A stretch of 64,000 nucleotides of DNA from Ignavibacteriales bacterium (GCA_016709765.1 JADJMD010000013.1:1302001-1366000), one strand, 5' to 3'; positions 47,236-57,121 are shown, numbered from the stretch's first letter. The notes: generated by a model from the letters alone, not told the origin. Numbers and translations are program-made.

Positions 47236-48582
47236 TTAGTGATATTGGTTTGTGCTTCCGCCAATAAACTCACGCAAAACACTATCTCCGGGAACAGAAG
47301 ATTCATCTGCAACGGGGGTGATTGTTTTTAAAACATTATAAACTCGTTCAGATCTTTCAAATGCATCAGCTTTAAGAGGATCGTCATTGTATTTTTCTTT
47401 CCATTCTTCAAAAAGCTTAAGCATTCTGTTTGCATAGATTGGAACTTCGTACGGCATCCCGCTGCTGATTACAAAATCTGCCGTGTTTGAATATGGGATT
47501 ATATTTCTTAGTTCGCTACCACGCACATAATGCCAATGCTCTAAAGTCTGCTGTGGTTTGTAAGCACGAAAAACTGAATCACGTAACATTCTGCGAATAA
47601 GTCTTAAGTCTGTCCAGCGAATATATCTTCCATCTTTACCTTTCATTTGTAAAAGCGGCTCAAGATATAGTTTAAACTTTACATCAATTGAGATGTCCTT
47701 ACTGAAAGCTGGATAAAGTCCGTGTAAACTATCAATTAAAAGTAATTCATCATTTGCAAGTTTCATTGGGGTTGCATTTAATTTACGTGTTCCTGTTTTA
47801 AAATCATAAAACGGAACCATCACTTCTTCGCCGTTGCTTAATTTAACAAGATGTTCGTTTATTAATTCTAAATCTAATGCTTGCGGAGTTTCAAAATCAT
47901 AATCACCAAATTCATCTTTTGGATGAAACTCTAAATCGAAAAAGTAGTGATCAACATTTAACGCTTTAAACTTGAATCCTTTTTTAATTAATTTTTGCTC
48001 AAGCTTAATTGTTGTTGTCGTTTTACCTGAAGAAGATGGTCCGCTGATCATAACCATTCTAAGGTTGTCAAGTCGTTCAATAATTAGATTTGCTGCTACT
48101 TCAACATCATCTTCATAAAGTGCTTCAGATTCGTGTACGATGTGTGGAAAATCTCCCTTTGAAATTCGCTCATTCAAATGATCAACCGTATGAAGATTGT
48201 GAGAAACTGCCCAATCTAAATTACGCCATATTTTTTGCCATGGAACATTTTCATTTATCTTTGATGCATATCGACCTTCGGCATCTCTTCTATTAGCGGC
48301 TTCTTCCCGGTAGATAATATATTCTTTTGCAACTTTTGCGTGTCCATTTTCAATTAAAACTTTTTCAACAACATCCTGTACATCTTCAATATGGGGCGTA
48401 GTTCCTTCGGGAAAATTTTTATTTAATATTTCAACAACTTGTTCAGACAATTTTTGAGCAGTGGATTTATCTCTCCCACCAACGGCAACTGCTGCGCGGT
48501 AAATAGCATTTGCAATACGTTCTTGGTTGAATGGAACAACAGCTCCGGTTCTTTTAATTACATTTTTAATATGGGTTTTCAT
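47236..48582 (-). CDS. ATP-cone/uridine kinase-like fusion protein
   Basis: A 448-residue protein with two parts. Residues 1-95 are an ATP-cone (VIKRTGAVVPFNQERIANAI...), the allosteric nucleotide-sensing domain of ribonucleotide reductases and NrdR. Residues 165-420 are a P-loop phosphotransferase of the uridine kinase/phosphoribulokinase type with GPSSSGKTT (181-189) and a DHYFFD segment. Such a fusion would give a nucleoside or sugar kinase under nucleotide control. The family is conserved in Bacteroidota/Chlorobi, but its substrate is unproven. AAGGAG precedes the ATG. Confidence 0.85.
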   Translation of the reverse strand: MKTHIKNVIKRTGAVVPFNQERIANAIYRAAVAVGGRDKSTAQKLSEQVVEILNKNFPEGTTPHIEDVQDVVEKVLIENGHAKVAKEYIIYREEAANRRDAEGRYASKINENVPWQKIWRNLDWAVSHNLHTVDHLNERISKGDFPHIVHESEALYEDDVEVAANLIIERLDNLRMVMISGPSSSGKTTTTIKLEQKLIKKGFKFKALNVDHYFFDLEFHPKDEFGDYDFETPQALDLELINEHLVKLSNGEEVMVPFYDFKTGTRKLNATPMKLANDELLLIDSLHGLYPAFSKDISIDVKFKLYLEPLLQMKGKDGRYIRWTDLRLIRRMLRDSVFRAYKPQQTLEHWHYVRGSELRNIIPYSNTADFVISSGMPYEVPIYANRMLKLFEEWKEKYNDDPLKADAFERSERVYNVLKTITPVADESSVPGDSVLREFIGGSTNQYH

Positions 48583-48692
48583 TATTGCTCCTTTTAGAAA
48601 GAATTTTTATACGCCGCTATTAATTTATAAAATAAGATTGATTGGAACACTTAATGCGGAAAGAATTATCAAATGAAAAGTATTAAAAATAA

Positions 48693-48723
48693 AAAACCCA
48701 ATTAACAACTAATCGGGTTTTTT
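48693..48723 (-). terminator. Terminator of the FG-GAP protein gene
   Basis: AACCCAATTA pairs with TAATCGGGTT around 48695-48720 with one mismatch. It lies just past the stop of the gene at 48747 and has A/T runs on both sides, so it may work in both directions. Confidence 0.6.
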
Positions 48724-48746
48724 ACTATTCTAATATTTAGAAAAAC

Positions 48747-50819
48747 TTATTTCAGATAAACCATTTTAATCTTTTGAGAGTTTACTTCTCCTGTAGTGAT
48801 TGAAGTAGTATTTAATAGAGCAAAATAAATTCCTGAAGATAAATTAGATGCATTAAATAATTTTGTATGATTTCCTTCTGACTGAACTTCATTAAAAAGC
48901 TCAGCAACAACTTCACCAAGAATATTTACAACACTTAACCGCACGGTGCTTTGTTCCGGAATATTATACTTTATTATTGTTGAGGGGTTGAAAGGATTAG
49001 GATAATTTTGTTCGAGTACAAAATCATTTACAACCGCACCAACATTTACAGTTATATTACCTGCAATTGTTCTTGTTCCATCAAAATCAATTTGCTCTAA
49101 TCTGTAATTATATTTTCCGGCAGATAAATTTTGATCTGTAATTGAGTAAACCTGTTTTTCTGTTGTTGTACCATTGCCATCAACAAACGCAATCTTTTTC
49201 CAATTATCATCATCAAAATTTGAGCGAAGAATTTCAAAACCCAGGTTGTTCAATTCGGTAGCAGTAATCCAATTTAATGTTACATTATTATCAGATACTG
49301 ATGACGTGAAAGATTCAAGTTCTACCGGAACGGTTGTGGGATCAACATAAATGCCTGTATGCTGCGGATTGAACTGGTACATAGCATTTACAATTTTTGT
49401 TGGATTGTAAGGCAGTCCGGTATTCCAAACGTATAGAAATACTTGCTTATTGTTTATATCGAAATTAAAACTTCCGCCAACCATATCAAGTGTGCCATCA
49501 TTATTTAAATCTCCTAAAAGCGGCTGTTGAAAACTTGTGTTCTGCATTAATTCAAGTGGCCAGCCCGTTACTTGAGTCCCATCCATATTTAATGCACGAT
49601 ATCTACCCAATCCACTTTCTGTAACATTTTCATCAAATATTATTTCAAGCTCATTGTCGTTATCAATATCTGCAACAGTAATTTGATTTGCTGATCCATG
49701 ATATGGTCCCATTGGAAAATTACTAACTAAACTTCCATCAACATTATAAGCAAATACGGAAAAAGAGGGTGTTGGTGATGATCCGTATTCTCCGATAACT
49801 ACTTCAAGTTGAGAATCTCCATCAATATCTGCAACAATAGGAGCACCGTAAATCCAGTTGGGAACAAACTTTGGCCAGCCGGGCAAACTTGTGCCATCAT
49901 ATTTAACCGCATAAGTAATTCCTCCGGAATCAGTTGCGGAAGAGTGTGAGCAAAAAAGAATTTCTTTTTTACCATCTCCTGTTAGATCGGCAAGTACAGG
50001 TGCAGAATAAGAGTTTGATCCAACAAGTGAGTCTACAATCGCATATGGAAATCCAGGTAGTATTTGCCCATCTTTGTTCCAAACGTATAAAAGATTTCGT
50101 GATTCCATTACAACATCCATAACTCCGTCATTATTTACATCACCGGCAGATGCAGATGAGCCAACATATCTATCCATTGGTATGGGCCAACCGGGATAAA
50201 CAGTTCCATCGCCTTTGTAGACATAAGCCCACCCGGTTCTTGTTCCCAGTATTATCTCCATCGAACCATTACCATCTAAATCCGAAAGCGTAGCGCTCAT
50301 TGGATATTTACCAACATTAACAGGAAATCCGGTAACAACTGAACCGTCTTTTTCAAATGCTTGAATATGACCACCAAGCGGTCCGCCGATTCCTGCAACA
50401 ATTTCCCCTTGCCCGTCATTATCAATATCTCCAAAAGAGACCGTCCATACAGCTTCATAATATTGGGTGAAAGTTTTTGGCCAGCCGGTAACAGCGCTGC
50501 CATCTAAATTAACTGCATACAAAGTTTCTCCTGCGCCAAAAAGAATTTCCATTTCAGGATCGCTATCAAGATTACAATAAATAGACCCTGTTTTTGGTGC
50601 GATAACAGAGTATAGCCCCTGCTGTGGAAAACCTGTATAAACTGTAAACCCGGGATCATACATTTTGCTGTAAGTGTTTGATTCAACCATTATATCTGAA
50701 GTTAACGCAAGATCATCAAGATCTGCGACAAAACTTGATCTTGTTTGTGCTGAGTTTGAAATGTTTAATAGAGAGATTAAAACTGAAAGGGTAGTAACAA
50801 GTAAGTAAATTCGTTTCAT
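48747..50819 (-). CDS. Secreted FG-GAP/VCBS-repeat protein with T9SS sorting domain
   Basis: A 690-residue surface or secreted protein. A signal peptide (about 1-25) precedes about eight FG-GAP/VCBS repeats, a seven-bladed propeller likely, each with a calcium-binding DxDxDG-like loop (e.g. DIDNDGQGE, DLDGNGSME, DVNNDGVMD, DLTGDGKKE, DIDNDNELE, DLNNDGTLD) and a GWP/GFP turn. The shared VPVELESF module (about 510-600) and a type IX sorting domain (NYPNPFNPSTII) end it. Its role may be adhesion or polysaccharide binding. The start at 50819 follows AAAGGTG; the longer upstream reading is unlikely. Confidence 0.87.
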   Translation of the reverse strand: MKRIYLLVTTLSVLISLLNISNSAQTRSSFVADLDDLALTSDIMVESNTYSKMYDPGFTVYTGFPQQGLYSVIAPKTGSIYCNLDSDPEMEILFGAGETLYAVNLDGSAVTGWPKTFTQYYEAVWTVSFGDIDNDGQGEIVAGIGGPLGGHIQAFEKDGSVVTGFPVNVGKYPMSATLSDLDGNGSMEIILGTRTGWAYVYKGDGTVYPGWPIPMDRYVGSSASAGDVNNDGVMDVVMESRNLLYVWNKDGQILPGFPYAIVDSLVGSNSYSAPVLADLTGDGKKEILFCSHSSATDSGGITYAVKYDGTSLPGWPKFVPNWIYGAPIVADIDGDSQLEVVIGEYGSSPTPSFSVFAYNVDGSLVSNFPMGPYHGSANQITVADIDNDNELEIIFDENVTESGLGRYRALNMDGTQVTGWPLELMQNTSFQQPLLGDLNNDGTLDMVGGSFNFDINNKQVFLYVWNTGLPYNPTKIVNAMYQFNPQHTGIYVDPTTVPVELESFTSSVSDNNVTLNWITATELNNLGFEILRSNFDDDNWKKIAFVDGNGTTTEKQVYSITDQNLSAGKYNYRLEQIDFDGTRTIAGNITVNVGAVVNDFVLEQNYPNPFNPSTIIKYNIPEQSTVRLSVVNILGEVVAELFNEVQSEGNHTKLFNASNLSSGIYFALLNTTSITTGEVNSQKIKMVYLK

Positions 50820-51057
50820 AATTTCACCTTTTGTTAAATGAGTGTTTAGTGATGAAGCATCTTTTATCTTTAAGTTTCGTGTTATTATTTCAATTTGCAA
50901 ATAAAAATAGTTAATTAATTATTATATATGAATTATATTTATCAACTCTTGATTGTTTTAAATAAATTTGAATTAACAAATATAAATTAAAATTGTTCAG
51001 ACAATTAATAATGATTAATTTCTGTTACCATTTATTTACAAAAAACCGGAGCTTACG

Positions 51058-52872
51058 ATGAAACATTTTTTTATACTTTTTGCAATGCTTTCTTTTCAAA
51101 TTTTTGCTCAATACACAACCCCTAATACAGGTGTAAACTGGAATCTTGATGATCTTGTTACAAACTCCGGTGGAGTTGTGGCGGGCACCTTTCCCAATTA
51201 TGCTATTAATAATAAAATCACTGTTGCTGTAAATGATCGAGTTTATATTAATCCTGGAACAACCGTTTTATTTTCAGGTTCAACTAGTGGGTTTGATGTT
51301 AATGGAAAGTTCTTAGCAGTTGGAACACCTACAGATCCAATCATCTTTTCTTCGTTAAATCAAGATTCAACAGGTGCAGCTTACAATGGTTTTTATTTTC
51401 TTGATTCTTCCGTTGATACGGCTTGCATAATCAGTTATGCCAGAATTGAATATGCTTATTACGGCTTAAGATGTTCGGGTGCAAGCCCTACACTATCAAA
51501 TTCATATTTATGGAAGTGTAGAAGAAGTGTTTATCTTCAGAGCGGCTCAAACCCTGTAGTATCTCATAACAAAGTAGAAAGGACTTATGAGTATGGAATT
51601 TATGTAACCACAGGAAGCTCTCCATTAATTGAATGGAATGAATTGGTTAATAACAATACGCAAAACACAAGTCCAAAAAATCAAATTTCGATTGGAACTC
51701 AAGGAGACAATTCACCAACAATTTTGCACAACACAATTCATGGTGGTATGTTTAATAAAACAGGTGGAATTAGTATTTCAACATTACTTGGTGGGTCCGC
51801 TTCTTCATCAGTAATTGCCTATAATGAAATTTATAATAACAGCTATGGAATAGCGATGACAGGCAGCTATCCAATAACATGTTATGTACATGATAATTTG
51901 ATTTACAACAACAATATTAATCCAGATATAATGGTAGCCGGAAGTGGAATAAATACATATGGTACTGCTGTAGTTGCTCCGATTATAGCCCGAAATACTA
52001 TTTATGGAAACTGGTGGGGAATAACAATTCAAGTTGGAATTTCCGGACAGCCTGGTGCAAATCCAAATCTTGGGAATATTGAAAATGCAGATACAACTGA
52101 TGATGGGTTAAACATTATATATGGAAATATTCAAGGCGCAAATGTTTATGATCTTTATAATAACACACTTGATCCGATTTATGCACAGAACAATGATTGG
52201 CGAGTTTACGACTCAACATTAATTGAGGAACATATTTATCATGGTGTTGATAGCTCAGCACTAGGAATTGTTAAATTTGTACCGTTCTCTGCACAAATTC
52301 CAGTTGAGTTAACTTCTTTTGTGGCTAATGTTGTTTATGGAAATGTCACTCTAAATTGGACTACTGCAACTGAGTTAAATAATTCTGGATTTGAAATTGA
52401 AAGGATGGCAAACGTTAATAGTCAAATGCCAAATGCTTGGGAAAAGATTGGATTTATTACAGGCAACGGAACTTCAACTGAAGTACATACTTATTCTTTC
52501 TTTGATAAAAATCCTGTTGAAGGAAAATCTAATTACAGATTAAAACAAATTGATTTTGATGGTTCGTTTGAATACTCAAACATTATCGAGGTTGATTTTA
52601 CTTTACCAATAGTATTTTCACTTGAGCAGAATTATCCAAATCCATTTAATCCAACTACCAGTATCCGATATGCGATAAGCAGTATGAAAAATGTGCAATT
52701 AATAGTTTATAATGTTTTAGGAAAAGAAGTTGCAATGCTTGTTAATGAAGTAAAACCAGCGGGTATTTATGAGATTGACTTTAATGCAGCTTCACTTGCC
52801 AGCGGAGTATATTTTTATAAACTGCAGGCTGGCAATTTTGTTGAAACAAAAAAAATGATTTTATTAAGATAG
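51058..52872 (+). CDS. Secreted right-handed beta-helix protein with T9SS sorting domain
   Basis: A 604-residue exported protein. A signal peptide (1-17) is followed by parallel beta-helix repeats (about 60-330) of the NosD/pectate-lyase kind, rich in Asn ladders (NNNTQN, YNNSYG, NNNINP). Such folds bind or cleave polysaccharides. The shared IPVELTSF module (about 415-510) and the sorting domain (NYPNPFNPTTSI) follow. Catalytic residues are not evident, so a binding role is as likely as lyase activity. CCGGAGC precedes the ATG, and a terminator follows at 52884. Confidence 0.85.
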   Translation: MKHFFILFAMLSFQIFAQYTTPNTGVNWNLDDLVTNSGGVVAGTFPNYAINNKITVAVNDRVYINPGTTVLFSGSTSGFDVNGKFLAVGTPTDPIIFSSLNQDSTGAAYNGFYFLDSSVDTACIISYARIEYAYYGLRCSGASPTLSNSYLWKCRRSVYLQSGSNPVVSHNKVERTYEYGIYVTTGSSPLIEWNELVNNNTQNTSPKNQISIGTQGDNSPTILHNTIHGGMFNKTGGISISTLLGGSASSSVIAYNEIYNNSYGIAMTGSYPITCYVHDNLIYNNNINPDIMVAGSGINTYGTAVVAPIIARNTIYGNWWGITIQVGISGQPGANPNLGNIENADTTDDGLNIIYGNIQGANVYDLYNNTLDPIYAQNNDWRVYDSTLIEEHIYHGVDSSALGIVKFVPFSAQIPVELTSFVANVVYGNVTLNWTTATELNNSGFEIERMANVNSQMPNAWEKIGFITGNGTSTEVHTYSFFDKNPVEGKSNYRLKQIDFDGSFEYSNIIEVDFTLPIVFSLEQNYPNPFNPTTSIRYAISSMKNVQLIVYNVLGKEVAMLVNEVKPAGIYEIDFNAASLASGVYFYKLQAGNFVETKKMILLR

Positions 52873-52883
52873 TTAAATCGTAT

Positions 52884-52913
52884 GGGCGAGTCACGAACTC
52901 GCCCTTTATTTTT
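52884..52913 (+). terminator. Intrinsic terminator of the beta-helix protein gene
   Basis: GGGCGAGT (52884-52891) pairs with ACTCGCCC (52897-52904) with a 5-base loop, then TTTATTTTTTTT. It is clear in the plus direction. Confidence 0.92.
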
Positions 52914-52914
52914 T

Positions 52915-53601
52915 TTACAAACCGAAACTTAAACCAGCAAGTAATCTAAATTCATACTTTGGGGCATTGATTGATTTTGCCGCATCCTGATAAGTAAACC
53001 CTTCTCTTCCGCTAACATCAGTTCCATCAGGATTATAGAAGGAATCGTGTCCGCCAACTTGAGCATCAAAGTAATAATCAAATCCACCTGCAAAAACAAA
53101 ACTAAGAGTTGGACTGATACCAAAATATGTTTCTAAGCCGGCGCCCAAACCAAATTGAGATGTTGAAATATCAAAAAATTCATTACCGCCGATAAAATCA
53201 AAAGTAGAAGTGTGCATTGAGTATCGAGGTCCAACAGTCAAGTATGATTTTCGTATAGAAAAAAGATTTACTGGAAAAGCAAAATCTAATCTTAAATCTA
53301 TCGAATGACCTGATTTATCAGGATCACCATTAGTGTTATCATTAATGAAAACTTTTCTTGCATCTAATGGATTGCCTGCATCACGAACATTATATCCGGC
53401 ACTAAATTTTATTGCCATCGGAATATCGTAAGAAAATTCTGAAATCATTCCTGAAAGATTTGCTCCAAAATTATCTGTATAGCCAACCATAACCCCAAAT
53501 GAAAATTTTGGATTTGCTGCTAATGGCGGAGTTTTTTGAGCAGCTAATTCTGCGGTTATAAAAATAAACGCTACAAGAATTAAAAATATTTTTCGAAGCA
53601 T
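52915..53601 (-). CDS. Outer-membrane beta-barrel protein, function unknown
   Basis: A 228-residue protein with signal peptide (1-21, ELAAQ) and barrel-like strands with alternating hydrophobic and aromatic residues (NPKFSFGVMVGYTDN, LFSIRKSYLTVGPRYS, FVFAGGFDYYF, EFRLLAGLSFGL at the end). It resembles Bacteroidota PorT/OmpA-barrel-type proteins of about 200 residues. AGGAGG precedes the ATG. It is a single gene between the beta-helix gene and arginase, with a 430-base gap upstream; its role is unknown. Confidence 0.7.
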   Translation of the reverse strand: MLRKIFLILVAFIFITAELAAQKTPPLAANPKFSFGVMVGYTDNFGANLSGMISEFSYDIPMAIKFSAGYNVRDAGNPLDARKVFINDNTNGDPDKSGHSIDLRLDFAFPVNLFSIRKSYLTVGPRYSMHTSTFDFIGGNEFFDISTSQFGLGAGLETYFGISPTLSFVFAGGFDYYFDAQVGGHDSFYNPDGTDVSGREGFTYQDAAKSINAPKYEFRLLAGLSFGL

Positions 53602-54031
53602 TTTGCCTCCTATGTTAGTTGATATTGTTTATGATTTTTTGCTATCTAGTTAGAGCCATAATTACAGCAATTTTTATACAATTATTTTGATTTTGAAAAA
53701 TGATTTTTTGAGTTGTTTTGTAAAATGAGTAGTAAAGAATTACCTGCAGGAGGAATTTTTGGAATAAAATAATTTTACTCTATTAACTTTTAACGACTAA
53801 TTTGACGGGAAAATAATAGCTCGCCTTCTTCTGCTCCGCAACCTATCGCTATATCTCAGACCCTCAGCGCTAAGATATTGATAAAAGGTTTATTCAGTAA
53901 CTCAACTAGATTTACCCGATGAGAAATTTCAAACTCAATTTAGTATATCATTGGGCAAATAACTTAATGGAATATTAAGCCCATTCTCTTTAACTTAATA
54001 AAAATGATTTTACATTATTTAAAAGTGTATT
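53602..54031. other. Intergenic region, 430 bases
   Basis: No gene seen. The one notable item is an imperfect hairpin, ATATCTCAG (53851-53859) with CTAAGATAT (53870-53878), inside a GC-richer block (53815-53880). It could be a remnant repeat or a small structured RNA. The rest is plain AT-rich sequence and presumably holds the arginase promoter. Confidence 0.4.
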
Positions 54032-54955
54032 ATGAATAAAGAAAAACAACAAACAGTTACAGTGATCGGATTTCCCATTGATCTTGGTTCTGGAAGACGC
54101 GGTGTTGATATGGGCCCTTCCGCACTTAGAATCGCAGGGCTGGAAAGCAAACTTGAGCAGCTTGGATATAATGTAGAGGATATCGGTGATATCAATATCG
54201 AAATAATGGAACGACAGAAAGTATCAAACCCAAAACTAAAATATTTAGATGAGATTCTTAAAACTTCTAAAATGCTTGCAGCACGAGTTGAAAAAGTTTT
54301 GGAACAAAAAAAATTCCCGCTTTGCATTGGCGGCGATCATTCAATGGCTCTTGGTACAATTGCCGGAATTTCATCTTACTGTAAAAAAAACAAATTAACA
54401 CTTGGTGTAATTTGGATTGATGCTCATACCGATATGAATACAGATGAAACAACTCCAACCGGAAACATCCACGGAATGCCACTAGCTGCTTCGATGGGAT
54501 TGGGTTATAATGAGCTTGTTAACTTATATGGATTTTCACCAAAATTAAAACCAGAGAATTGTGCTGTTATTGCTGCAAGAAGTATTGATCCGCAAGAAAG
54601 ATTAAACATTAAAAAGTTAGGGCTAAACGTATACACAATGAGCGATGTTGATAAGCTAGGCGTTCATAGAATTATAAGTCGTGTTTTAAAACAGTTTAAA
54701 GAAAAAGTAGATCACATTCATGTAAGTTTTGATGTTGACAGTGTGGATCCAAATTTTGCGCCCGGCGTTGGGACTCCGGTACCAGGTGGATTAAATTACA
54801 GAGAAGCACATTCTATCATGGAATCAATCGCAGAATGTGGATGTATGAATTCACTTGAGGTTGCTGAAGTAAACCCCATATTAGATATACGTAACAGTAG
54901 CGCTGTTTTTGCTGCCGATCTAATTGCATCAAGCATGGGGCAAAGAATTCTGTGA
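54032..54955 (+). CDS. rocF: Arginase
   Basis: A 307-residue arginase (ureohydrolase) that splits arginine into ornithine and urea. The dimanganese ligands are H103 (GGDHS), D130/H132/D134 (DAHTD), and D234/D236 (FDVDSVDP). TPTGNIHGMP (141-150) provides the substrate-binding loop, and the end matches RocF. This may feed proline/ornithine metabolism or acid resistance. It is one operon with the following membrane gene, whose GTG overlaps the stop by 4 bases (54952-54955). Confidence 0.94.
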   Translation: MNKEKQQTVTVIGFPIDLGSGRRGVDMGPSALRIAGLESKLEQLGYNVEDIGDINIEIMERQKVSNPKLKYLDEILKTSKMLAARVEKVLEQKKFPLCIGGDHSMALGTIAGISSYCKKNKLTLGVIWIDAHTDMNTDETTPTGNIHGMPLAASMGLGYNELVNLYGFSPKLKPENCAVIAARSIDPQERLNIKKLGLNVYTMSDVDKLGVHRIISRVLKQFKEKVDHIHVSFDVDSVDPNFAPGVGTPVPGGLNYREAHSIMESIAECGCMNSLEVAEVNPILDIRNSSAVFAADLIASSMGQRIL

Positions 54956-55473
54956 TAAGTTTTCGCGTGGTTAATCTTTCTATATTAATAATATTTATCG
55001 TTGTTACATTTTTAAGTTTGTTAGGAGTTGTTTCAATTAATGTGATAAATATTGGTGCTAATGTATTTATGTTGTTTGGAATAAGTTTTTTCTACTCATC
55101 CTATGTTAAACATTATAGAGTGGGCGTATTTTTTGGTTCTGTGCTGTTTCTTATCGGTACAATTCTTTTTGTATTTTCAAAATTTGAGATATGGAATTTT
55201 GGAACTGTCTTTGTCCCATCAGTGTTAATTGTAGTGGGATTGAGTTTATTAATCTCAACCGTATTAATTAAACTGAGCGGTCTTTCGATTCTATTTTCTG
55301 CTTTATGTTTATTTGCGGGTGTTTGGTTATTGATTTTGCGGGGGACAGCAACTGTGGATTTATATTTATCCGCAGTGTATAATATATTTAAAGATTACTG
55401 GGTAATTTTTTTATTTTTAGGTGGGATAATTATTTTAACAACAAGAAATTTCAAGAATAAAAGGTATGAATGA
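54952..55473 (+). CDS. Membrane protein with six helices, function unknown
   Basis: A 173-residue integral membrane protein with about six hydrophobic helices and short loops and no recognisable motif. It starts with GTG overlapping the arginase stop by four bases (GTGA), so it is translationally coupled. Similar small membrane proteins appear with signalling or envelope genes in Bacteroidota, e.g. LiaF-type N-termini, though this is only loosely similar. It is convergent with the anti-sigma-like gene at 55491. Confidence 0.65.
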   Translation: MISFRVVNLSILIIFIVVTFLSLLGVVSINVINIGANVFMLFGISFFYSSYVKHYRVGVFFGSVLFLIGTILFVFSKFEIWNFGTVFVPSVLIVVGLSLLISTVLIKLSGLSILFSALCLFAGVWLLILRGTATVDLYLSAVYNIFKDYWVIFLFLGGIIILTTRNFKNKRYE

Positions 55474-55490
55474 AACTAGTTTTGTGTTCA

Positions 55491-56549
55491 TCATACAACG
55501 AGGAAGAAGTTTTTTGCTTTTAAATTTTTTATATCATTATTAAGTCCATTGATATCAGAACTAAACTTAAAAAATGAAAAAACAAGTGTTGCAAGCAGAA
55601 TCGCAATTACTATATATGCAATTAAAAGTCCGCGCATAATCTTTCTTTCACTCACCTCATATTGAAATTTTAATGAGTCAAAGTCTTGCTCAATTGCCTT
55701 GAACATTTTTTCGGCAACGCTTCTTTTGTTAAAATCAATTTGTTTACTTGCATCTTCTGAATCTTCAACAATTTTAGTTACTGTAGATTCTTCATTTAAA
55801 GATATTTCATTAACAATAGTTTCAGGTGTTCCTTTTGTTGGTAAATCATAGTTAGCAGCTGCTTCGTCCGCTATCGGGTATTCAATTTGGCTTTCGTCGA
55901 CTAAAGTTTCAAAAGGTGATTCAATGATTTCATCTTCTTGTAAAATATGTTCTGATATTTCACTTTCAGCAAAGCTAGGCAAAACAACTTCATCAACTTT
56001 TGGATATTCAATTTGACTTTCATCAATTAAAGTCTCAAAGGGTGATTCTATCTCTGCATTTTCATTTAAATTATTTTCTGAGACTTCACTCTCATCAAAA
56101 CCATGTAATTTAACTTCATCCAGATTAAATGTTATTTCATCTGGAGCTAATTCTGTTAATAAATTATCTTTAACTATGGTTGTTTCTTCAGTCTCAATCT
56201 CAATTGGTGGTTCAACAAAAGGTTCATCTATATTTGTATAATCATTTACCAGTTCTTCAACATCTTCTTCTATCTCAAATTTGTCTTCTTCTATTATTTT
56301 ACTTGTTCGCAGCTGTTCGCTTAGTTTTATCAGTTTTAAAGCAACGCGATCTTTGAGTTCAGAATCTGGCAACTCTAATTCCAATGCAAGGGGCAAAAGT
56401 GAGGCAATGTTTTGAAACTTGCCTAATTCATCCCAAGGGAAAAGATGCCCGGCATCTATAAACTCCTGTAATTCTTTATTCTCGTTCTCATCTATACAAC
56501 CAAGAGCTTTTGTCTGAAGCATTCCAATAATTTTTTGCTCATCAATCAT
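55491..56549 (-). CDS. Putative anti-sigma factor with acidic tandem repeat
   Basis: A 352-residue protein encoded with an ECF sigma factor (four-base ATGA overlap at 56546-56549). The N-terminus (1-90) is a small helical domain (GMLQTKALGCIDENENKELQEF) of the sort that binds sigma. Residues about 100-275 are acidic, and the segments ESPFETLIDESQIEYP and ESPFETLVDESQIEYP form a ~40-residue tandem repeat. One membrane helix (about 305-327) lies near the C-terminus and leaves a short tail. The layout, cytoplasmic sigma-binding domain, flexible linker and TM, fits a membrane-bound anti-sigma factor, although it lacks the classic zinc motif. Confidence 0.75.
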   Translation of the reverse strand: MIDEQKIIGMLQTKALGCIDENENKELQEFIDAGHLFPWDELGKFQNIASLLPLALELELPDSELKDRVALKLIKLSEQLRTSKIIEEDKFEIEEDVEELVNDYTNIDEPFVEPPIEIETEETTIVKDNLLTELAPDEITFNLDEVKLHGFDESEVSENNLNENAEIESPFETLIDESQIEYPKVDEVVLPSFAESEISEHILQEDEIIESPFETLVDESQIEYPIADEAAANYDLPTKGTPETIVNEISLNEESTVTKIVEDSEDASKQIDFNKRSVAEKMFKAIEQDFDSLKFQYEVSERKIMRGLLIAYIVIAILLATLVFSFFKFSSDINGLNNDIKNLKAKNFFLVV

Positions 56550-57121
56550 TGGATTCCCTCTTTTGCAAGAATTTCTTTTACGCTGTTAAGTGCCACTCTT
56601 ATTTTTGATTTTACAGTTAACAGTGGGATATTCAATTTAGTTGCTATATCTGATTCTGATAAACCATCATAGTATGCTAAGGAAAGAACGTACTGTTGTG
56701 CTTCTGTAAGGTTATGGACTGCAGCAAAAATATTTTCCCGATTATTAAAAGTCTTATCTAAGTCATTAGCGGGAATAATCAAAGAGAGATTAGGGATGAT
56801 AACATCGTTTTCATAATCATCATTATATTCATCAGTAATCAAGAATTTTTTACGTTTGACGAAATCCAACGCTTTATTTCTAGTAAGCGTTATCAGCCAG
56901 GTAAACAAATTACCAGAATTAATATCAAACATTGAACTCTTTTGCCAAATAATCACAAAAATATCAGCAAGGATTTCCTCAGCAATTTCCTTTTGAACAA
57001 CAATACGCTTAACTAAAGTGTATAAAACGGGGCTATAACGGTCATACAAAGTTTCTAATGCTTTGGAATCCCGATTAGTGATTCGTTGAAATAATTGAAT
57101 GTCCGTAAATTCTGTATCCAC
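56546..57121 (-). CDS. ECF-type RNA polymerase sigma factor
   Basis: A 191-residue extracytoplasmic-function sigma factor. Region 2 reads ALETLYDRYSPVLYTLVKRIVV through FTWLITLTRNKALDFVKRKK (about 20-95). Region 4 reads LTEAQQYVLSLAYYDGLSESDIATKLNIPLLTVKSKIRVAL (about 138-180) as a helix-turn-helix. It starts at GTG (57119-57121) and is co-translated with the anti-sigma-like gene downstream. It is divergent from the secreted subtilase at 57311, with 189 bases between the two start codons, a layout that may place the protease under its control. Confidence 0.93.
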   Translation of the reverse strand: MDTEFTDIQLFQRITNRDSKALETLYDRYSPVLYTLVKRIVVQKEIAEEILADIFVIIWQKSSMFDINSGNLFTWLITLTRNKALDFVKRKKFLITDEYNDDYENDVIIPNLSLIIPANDLDKTFNNRENIFAAVHNLTEAQQYVLSLAYYDGLSESDIATKLNIPLLTVKSKIRVALNSVKEILAKEGIQ

